From contig JBFGDZ010000047.1 in NCBI GenBank assembly GCA_041580375.1, positions 1 through 20,460 of the forward strand: a stretch of 20,460 bases of DNA. Direction: 5' to 3'. Each line of letters begins with the position of its first letter. Position 1 is the first letter of the stretch. This DNA comes from JAPUIN01 sp041580375. Its GTDB lineage: Bacteria; Acidobacteriota; Polarisedimenticolia; Gp22-AA2. The notes below the pieces were generated by a model, which was given only the letters and a program-made list of their open reading frames with translations, made no database searches and was not told the DNA's origin. Made by a program: the position numbers and the translations under genes. Of the stretch, positions 16,301-20,460 are shown in pieces.

Positions 16301-19000
16301 GCTCCCCGCCTTCAGGGTGCGATGGAGGAGCTCACCCGGGCCAGGACCCTGCGCGCCATCATCGGGATCGCCGGAGCCCTCGAAGCCGCCGGCGATCGTC
16401 CCGCTGCATCGGCCGGCGCGGAAACGACGGCGGAGGCGACCCGACCTCCGGACGCCGCGCAGGCCGCCGCGGTTCCCCGCTTCCTGACCCGGCTCGTCGA
16501 GGCGACGCCAGGGGGCGGCTCCCCCGCCGCGCTCCCCCGCGCGCCGATCCTGATCACGGACGACGGCGGGGGCATCGCCCGAACGCTGGCCGAAGATCTC
16601 CGGCGGGCGGGCGCCGTCACGGCGCTCATCCGTCCGGGACCGGAGTCGACGGAGGCCGAGCCGGGGATCTTCACGGCCGATCTGCTCGCTCCGCGGGGGG
16701 CCGAGGCGCTCATCGAGATCGTGACGGAGCGGCTGGGAGTCCCGGCCGGCATCATCCACCTCCTCCCGCTCGGCCGGCCGCCCGGCGCCTGGCGCGATTC
16801 GATCGGCGCCTGGAAGAACGGCATCGATCGGGACGTCAAGAGCCTGTTCCGACTGGCCCGCGCCGCGTCGCCCTCGTTGCGAACGGCCGGGCGCGCGGGC
16901 GGTGCGCTTCTGTTCGCGGCGACCTCCCTCGACGGCGGCGGACGCGAGCCGGACGGCGGCGAGCCCCGGTTCCCCGGGCGGGGCGGCGTCGCCGGACTGA
17001 TCAGGACCCTCGCCGTCGAGTGGCCCGAGGTGCGCTGCCGCGCCGTCGACCTCGGGCGCCGCGACGGGACGGACGCGTCGGCGCGCCGGATCCTGCGGGA
17101 GCTGCTCGAGGACGATCGCGAGATCGACATCGCCTACCGGGACGGGCGCCGCCTCGTCCCGCGCCCCGTCGAGGCGCCCCTGCCCGATGCCCGCCCCGAC
17201 GCGCCGCGCATCACGCGCGATTCCGTCATTCTGATCACCGGCGGCGCGCGCGGCATCACCGCCGAGGTCGCCCGCGAGATCGCGGCGCGGCACGGGCCGA
17301 CGCTCGTCCTGGTTGGACGATCGCCGCTGTCCGCCGATCCGGAGCCGCCCGAGATCCGGGGAATCGACGCGCCGCACGAACTCAAGGCGGCGCTCATCGG
17401 GATCGCGAGCCGATCCGGCGCGACGCCCCGCCCGGCGGAGATCGAGGCCGCCGTGCGACGGCTGCTCCGCGAGCGCGAGATCCGGCGCAACCTGGAGGCG
17501 ATCGGCCGGCACGGCGCGCGGGCGCATTACGTCGCGGCCGACGTCCGGGACGACGCCGCGCTCGGCGAATTGCTGGATCGGATCGAGCGCGAGCACGGCC
17601 GGATCGACGGCGTCATTCACGGGGCGGGCCTGATCGAGGATCGGCTGATCGAGGACAAGACGCCGGAGTCGTTCGACCGCGTCTTCGACACGAAGGCGGA
17701 CGGCGCCTTCATCCTGTCGCGTCGCCTGCGGCGCGACGCGCTCCGCTTCTTCGTCCTGTTCGCATCGGTGGCCGGTCGGTTCGGCAATCGCGGCCAGTGC
17801 GACTACGCGGCGGCCAACGAGGCGCTCAACGATCTGGCCGCGGCGCTGGATCGCGATCTTCCGGGACGGGTCGTCGCCATCAACTGGGGGCCCTGGGGCA
17901 GGACCGGGATGGCCTCGGCCGAGGTCCAGCGGCGGTTCGCGGAGCGCGGCGTGCAGCTCATCCCTCCCGAAGGCGGGCGGGCCGCGGCGGTGGACGAGAT
18001 CGAGCGGGGAGCCAAGGGCGAGGTGGAGGTCATCCTGGGTGACGGCCCCTGGCGGGGCGCCGGCGTCCCCGAGCCCGCCCCGTCCACCGACGCCGAGGAG
18101 CTGCCCCTCCTGCACGGGGTGACGGCATCCCCCGGCGGCAACGGCCGCGTCGAACTGTCGCGCGTCCTGGATCCGGAGCGCGATCTCTACCTTCGGGATC
18201 ACCAGCTCGACGGTCATCCCGTCCTGCCGGCGGCCGTGGCGATCGAAATGATGGCCGAAACCGTCCGCAGGCAGTGGCCCGAGAGCGAGGTGATCGGCGT
18301 CGAGTCGTTCCGGCTGCTCAACGGCGTCGTGCTGGAGAACGGGGCGAAACCGCTGCGCATCACGGCGCGTCCCGCCGCCCGGGCCGACGCCGGCGCCGAC
18401 GGAGAGGCGATCGACGTCGAGATCGCCGATCCCGCCGGCCGCCGGGTCTTCTACCGCGCCACGTGCCGCGTCGGCCCCGCTCTGCCGGCGGCCCCCGCCG
18501 ACCCGGATCCCGAGGTCGCCGATCTGCGTCCGTTCCCGATGAGCGTCGCGGAGGCTTACGACCGCTGGCTGTTTCACGGGCCCCTGTTCCAGGGGATCGA
18601 GTCGTTCGAGGGATTCAGCGACCGCGCCATCGCGGCCACGCTCCTCCCCTCGAGCCCCGGCCGCCTTCTGCGAGGCGCGACCGCGCCGGAGTGGATCTTC
18701 GATCCGGTCCTGATCGACAGCGCCTTTCAGCTGACGCTCCTGTTCTCGCGCGCGCGCTCCGACATGACGCCCCTGCCGGCCCGGTTCCGCAGGCTGCGGC
18801 GCTTCGCCGCGACGAACGGCACGCGGCTGCGCTGCGTCGTCCGGGCGCGCACGGACGCGGGCGGCCACCATCTGGAGACGCAGACCCTCATCCTCAACGA
18901 TGCGGGACGGATCGTGGTCAGCCTGGAGGACGCCGAGTTCACCGCGAGCCGCGATCTCAACCGTCTGGCCGGCCGCTGGATCCGCCGGGGGGCCGAATGA
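10394..19000 (+). CDS. PUFA-synthase-like megasynthase: NMO/PfaD x2-KS-AT-ACP-ACP-KR-DH
   Basis: A 2868-residue iterative type I lipid/polyketide synthase. Residues 1-250 are an NMO/PfaD-like flavin domain with EAAGRVG at 136-142. Residues 334-680 are a second one, with IVQGPM near 335 and ECGGHVG at 464-470 (His468, flavin-dependent enoyl-reductase type). KS covers 699-1143, with Cys886 (DAACASS), His1021 (AHGTGT) and His1061 (SMIGHT). AT covers about 1258-1560, with GQGSQ, nucleophile Ser1362 (GHSYGE) and CAFHS at 1463-1467, a malonyl-type signature. A helical YQETMNRFLDTQ segment follows near 1700. Two ACPs carry LGIDSIKR, with phosphopantetheine serines 1820 and 1951. KR has a structural half (about 2047-2210) and a catalytic half (about 2275-2510) with TGGARG 2282-2287, Ser2458, Tyr2471 and Asn2475. 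DH (about 2565-2868) has HxxxGxxxxP from His2603 and DxxxQ at 2775-2779. All catalytic residues are intact except in the first flavin domain. There is no thioesterase. It resembles PfaA with PfaD fused in front; the product is unknown. Confidence 0.92.
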   Translation: MKRPFGLAALNPPGTTDAAIPIAAGRAGGLGILDLTLAADAAAAASALEALARHGRGSLGARLDSTRPDLVERVADALPAAVETVLLMPGESGALREAVALLRPRVRTLLMEATSLDEALEGAGLGVDGLIARGHEAAGRVGDETTFILLQRLLARSGLPVWAWGGIGLHSATACYAAGAAGVVLDLQLALTRESPLPSRARSVLRRMDGSETTTAGAGIGEPVRVYDRQGLPPVLQLHRAAAELETDTGSRLDRLRAWRRRVRELAGWGPPERHLWLIGQDAAFAAPLASRFRTVGGILEGMRGAIDENIATSAARRPLDAGSPLARSHGTTYPIVQGPMTRVSDNAAFALEVARGGALPFLALALMRAPEVRDLLRETRDRLGERPWGVGILGFVPLELRQEQLEVIREFRPPFALIAGGRPDQARALEEDGIRTYLHVPSPGLLEMFLENGARRFVFEGRECGGHVGPRSSFVLWNGMVDTLLESLPDDDLSSCHVLFAAGIHDALSSSMVAAMAAPLAARGARIGVLLGTSYLFTREAVATGAIVEGFQKEAIRCERTVLLETGPGHATRCTDSPYARTFEEERRRLLAEGREPESVRNALEALNLGRLRIASKGVDRHPRYGRDPDAPKLVPLGTDEQTQSGMFMIGQVAALRSATCTIEELHRDVSIAGSARLADLERPRLSAAASRPERPLDVAIVGMACLLPGAPGLRSFWRNILGKVDAITEIPGDRWDWRRYFDDKPRARDRIYSRWGGFLDETPFDPMRYGMPPSSLASIEPLQLLTLEVSRAALQDAGYLDRPFDRRHTSVILGAGGGVSDLGALYAFRSLLPSFIQDPPEAILKRLPEWTEDSFPGILLNVAAGRVANRFDLGGLNCTIDAACASSLAAVYMASKELETGASDMVIVGGADTAQNPFMYLCFSQTGAHSGSGRCRTFDEGADGIAISEGIAVMVMKRLADAERDGDRIYAVLKAIAASSDGRDRGLTAPRPEGQALALERAYRQAGFSPATVGLIEAHGTGTVAGDQAEVTTLRRVFESAGAGRHDCAIGSVKSMIGHTKCTAGVAGMIKATLALHHRLLPPTLHVESPNRKASFADSPLYVNSEVRPWIRTDPDRPRRAGVSAFGFGGTNFHAVLEEYADSIPGTVTTDLAWDRPAEIFLWRGATRDELVRQVASVAEALARGADPQPDALARALHDIARDRDGAPGPSCAIVASSIADLRDKIDLFREAVSRGAERSGDPSGVYFTAEPLAGEGRIAFLFPGQGSQYPGMLADLAARFAIVRERFELAGSVLRERLPEHLGRYVFPPPSFGPEQERASKEVLTATNVAQPALGAAGMAAFHLLSSFGVRPDMAAGHSYGEYVALCAAGVIDEQSLAMISEARGRSIIESAKEDLGTMAAAACEAGRIREVLGESGDVWIANLNAPRQTVLSGSRRGIERAAARLQEAGITLRPIPVACAFHSPLVAPAGDRLSASLATLSYSAPRFPVYSNASAAPYPGDAHGIRRLLSDHLVSPVRFADEIRAMHDAGARIFVEAGPRDVLSGLTRQILEGRPHLAVSADSPGRPGLLHLLHLLARLAVHGVPLRLDPLFGRIESSEQAAEDAPDLAALLRQDVKAPLSPAVWMVGGGHARPIGRDRPASAPAPLALEGRRPEGTVEIAPAEARADEATRSARRPLVASPAAAGPPSPMTQILKEYQETMNRFLDTQRAVMQAYLTGTPLERRDAPEAAAQIPAGTTPETESTAEARPGVAPPESEAAAPASAAAPAPEAIQPPAAPDGGVRERLLSIVAERPGYPAEMLDLDLNIQADLGIDSIKRVDILGALQRQSDPAFAPRLQGAMEEHTRAKTLRAINGIAGALESSGDGDTGAATNGEPAPAAAAGKASTDARSPAPPAAAAPEATATPAAPHGGVRERLLSIVAERTGYPAEMLDLDLNIEADLGIDSIKRVEILGALQRRSDPAFAPRLQGAMEELTRARTLRAIIGIAGALEAAGDRPAASAGAETTAEATRPPDAAQAAAVPRFLTRLVEATPGGGSPAALPRAPILITDDGGGIARTLAEDLRRAGAVTALIRPGPESTEAEPGIFTADLLAPRGAEALIEIVTERLGVPAGIIHLLPLGRPPGAWRDSIGAWKNGIDRDVKSLFRLARAASPSLRTAGRAGGALLFAATSLDGGGREPDGGEPRFPGRGGVAGLIRTLAVEWPEVRCRAVDLGRRDGTDASARRILRELLEDDREIDIAYRDGRRLVPRPVEAPLPDARPDAPRITRDSVILITGGARGITAEVAREIAARHGPTLVLVGRSPLSADPEPPEIRGIDAPHELKAALIGIASRSGATPRPAEIEAAVRRLLREREIRRNLEAIGRHGARAHYVAADVRDDAALGELLDRIEREHGRIDGVIHGAGLIEDRLIEDKTPESFDRVFDTKADGAFILSRRLRRDALRFFVLFASVAGRFGNRGQCDYAAANEALNDLAAALDRDLPGRVVAINWGPWGRTGMASAEVQRRFAERGVQLIPPEGGRAAAVDEIERGAKGEVEVILGDGPWRGAGVPEPAPSTDAEELPLLHGVTASPGGNGRVELSRVLDPERDLYLRDHQLDGHPVLPAAVAIEMMAETVRRQWPESEVIGVESFRLLNGVVLENGAKPLRITARPAARADAGADGEAIDVEIADPAGRRVFYRATCRVGPALPAAPADPDPEVADLRPFPMSVAEAYDRWLFHGPLFQGIESFEGFSDRAIAATLLPSSPGRLLRGATAPEWIFDPVLIDSAFQLTLLFSRARSDMTPLPARFRRLRRFAATNGTRLRCVVRARTDAGGHHLETQTLILNDAGRIVVSLEDAEFTASRDLNRLAGRWIRRGAE
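15746..16396 (+). repeat. Tandem duplicated acyl carrier protein modules
   Basis: ACP1 (15746-16003, residues 1785-1870) and ACP2 (16139-16396, residues 1916-2001) lie 393 bp apart, with an Ala/Pro-rich linker between them. By eye they differ at 9 of 86 residues, about 90% identity, and most codons are shared. Both keep the LGIDSIKR phosphopantetheine site. Tandem ACPs are a hallmark of PUFA-type synthases and raise product yield there. Confidence 0.9.
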
Positions 19001-20460
19001 GCGGTGGTCGGGGGGACGTCGCGATCATCGGGATGGCCTGCCTGTTCCCGCAGGCTCCCGATCTGAAGACCTTCTGGGAGAACATCGTCGCCGGGGTGGA
19101 CGCGATCGGCGAGCCGCCCGACGGATGGGGCGCGGGAGCGGTGCTCGATCCGGATTCGACCGAGAACGACCGCCTCTACACGACGCGGGGCGGTTATCTC
19201 GGCGGCGGCATCCCGTTCGATCCGATGAAGTTCGGCGTCATGCCCCGCGCCGTCGACGGCGGCGAGCCGGAGCACTTCGTGGCGCTGCAGCTCGCCCACC
19301 AGGCGCTCGAGGACGCCGGGTACCTGGAGCGCCCGTTCGATCGGAGCCGGACCGGCGTGATCCTGGGCCGGGGCACGTACGTCAACCGGGGCCTGGTCGC
19401 CTGCTTCCAGCACACCATCGTCGTCGATCAGGTGATCGGCCTTCTGCGACGCCTGCATCCCGAGTACTCGGCGGACGATCTCGCCCTCCTCAAGAAGAGC
19501 CTCAAGGCCAACCTGCCCCCGTTCAACCCGGAGACGGCGCCGGGCCTGGCGCACAGCGTGATGTGCGGCCGCATCGCCAACCGCCTGAATCTGATGGGGC
19601 CCGCCTTCTCCGTGGACGCGGCCTGCTCGTCCGCGCTGATCGCCGTGGACTACGCGATTCGCGATCTCCGCTCGGATGTCTGCGATCTTGTCCTTGCGGG
19701 GGGGATCCAGGTCTCCACGACCCACCCGATCGCCCTGCTCTTCTCTCAGCTGGGCGCCCTCGCCCGCAGCGGGACGATCCGTCCGTTCCATCCGGAGGCG
19801 GACGGTCTGCTCCTCGGCGAGGGGGCGGGAGTCGTCGTTCTCAAGCGCCGCGATGAGGCGGAGCGGGACGGGGATCGCATCTACGCCGTCATCCGGTCCG
19901 TCGGCACGTCGAGCGACGGGCGCGCGGTCGGCATCCTGGCGCCGCGCGTCGAGGGGGAGGAGCTGGCCATGCGCCGCGCCTACGAATCGTCCGGCGTGGA
20001 TCCCGCGAGCGTGGGTCTCATCGAGGCGCACGGCACGGGCACGCCCGTCGGCGACGCGACCGAGATCGAGGCGATGCTCCGCGTGTTCGGCGACGGTGGG
20101 GCGCGCGCGCGCATCGCCGTCGGCTCGGTCAAGTCGATGATCGGCCACTGCATCCCGGGCGCGGCCGTCGCGGGCCTGATCAAGGCCGCGCTCGCCGTCT
20201 ACCACGGAATCCTGCCCCCCACGCTGCACGCCGACGGCGGTCATCCGAAGCTCTCCGGGACGCCGCTCTATCTGAACTCGAGGACGCGCCCCTGGGTCCA
20301 TCACGGTCACGGCCCCCGCCGCGCGGGCGTGAGCGCCTTCGGGTTCGGGGGGATCAACGCGCACGCGATCCTCGAGGAGCACGGGGCGGTCGGCGCCGCG
20401 CCCCGGGCCGCGCGTCTTCACGCGCGGCGCGATTCCGAGCTGTTCCTGATCTCCGCGTCG
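18997..20460 (+). CDS. Second lipid/polyketide synthase, N-terminal ketosynthase (runs off window)
   Basis: The first 488 codons of a gene still open at the window edge. Its ATG overlaps the megasynthase stop (ATGA at 18997-19000), which predicts translational coupling. Residues about 7-455 form a complete ketosynthase: VAIIGMACLFP near the start, nucleophile Cys210 in DAACSSA, His345 in EAHGTGT, His384 in KSMIGHC, and a closing GFGGINAHA motif. It shares the KSMIGH box and the LPPTLH segment with the upstream KS, so both belong to the PUFA/HglE-like ketosynthase group (inference). It differs in having GGEPEHFVALQ before the active site. The rest may be AT, chain-length factor and dehydratase domains as in PfaC, or another PKS arrangement; the window cannot tell. 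The KS looks catalytically competent. Confidence 0.93.
   Translation, partial: MSGGRGDVAIIGMACLFPQAPDLKTFWENIVAGVDAIGEPPDGWGAGAVLDPDSTENDRLYTTRGGYLGGGIPFDPMKFGVMPRAVDGGEPEHFVALQLAHQALEDAGYLERPFDRSRTGVILGRGTYVNRGLVACFQHTIVVDQVIGLLRRLHPEYSADDLALLKKSLKANLPPFNPETAPGLAHSVMCGRIANRLNLMGPAFSVDAACSSALIAVDYAIRDLRSDVCDLVLAGGIQVSTTHPIALLFSQLGALARSGTIRPFHPEADGLLLGEGAGVVVLKRRDEAERDGDRIYAVIRSVGTSSDGRAVGILAPRVEGEELAMRRAYESSGVDPASVGLIEAHGTGTPVGDATEIEAMLRVFGDGGARARIAVGSVKSMIGHCIPGAAVAGLIKAALAVYHGILPPTLHADGGHPKLSGTPLYLNSRTRPWVHHGHGPRRAGVSAFGFGGINAHAILEEHGAVGAAPRAARLHARRDSELFLISAS

Noticed and set aside
15881..18871. Minus-strand open frame of 996 codons opposite the megasynthase
   Set aside because: It lies wholly opposite a gene with intact catalytic motifs. 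It is Arg/Gly/Ala-rich without recognisable domains, as expected for the antisense of GC-rich coding DNA. The frames at 13664-15484, 11921-13657 and 10346-11911 are rejected for the same reason.

Overview
This is a GC-rich bacterial window. It holds five genes in three blocks and no RNA genes, insertion sequences or CRISPR arrays that I can see. The secreted repeat proteins (seven FG-GAP repeats with an ASPIC/UnbV domain and a type-3 calcium repeat; a 1589-residue MopE-type Cys/Asp-rich protein) and a PUFA-synthase-like megasynthase fit an uncultured soil or sediment lineage such as Acidobacteriota or Myxococcota. That placement is an inference from gene style only; no taxonomic marker is present.

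Layout. (1) 153-1064, plus strand: a stand-alone ParB/Srx-like protein. It converges on (2) two minus-strand genes for secreted proteins, 3299-8068 (MopE repeats, a central region that may be a BPI-like lipid-binding fold, and an unfamiliar Cys repeat) followed by 1129-3165 (FG-GAP/ASPIC). (3) A 1.1 kb non-coding divergent spacer, 8069-9174, with several inverted repeats, a good sigma70-type promoter candidate (8732-8760) and a textbook intrinsic terminator (9034-9078). (4) A plus-strand operon running off the right edge: an HlyD-type membrane fusion protein (9175-10377), a 2868-residue megasynthase (10394-19000), and the start of a second synthase beginning with a ketosynthase (18997 to the window end). 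The last two overlap by ATGA, so they are probably translationally coupled.

Biology. The megasynthase reads, in order, two nitronate-monooxygenase/PfaD-like flavin domains, KS, malonyl-type AT, two ACPs, KR and DH. It is a PfaA-like iterative lipid or polyketide synthase with its enoyl reductase fused at the N-terminus. Everything needed for a full reduce-dehydrate-reduce cycle is on one chain, and no thioesterase is visible. The HlyD-family gene opening the operon suggests that the lipid product, or something carrying it, is exported. This is comparable to the Dev-type exporters that work with heterocyst glycolipid synthases.

The most unusual signals are the terminator inside the long leader of this operon, the tandem flavin domains (the first with Arg where the second has its GGH histidine), the almost identical ACP pair, and the Cys-repeat insertion in the giant secreted protein.
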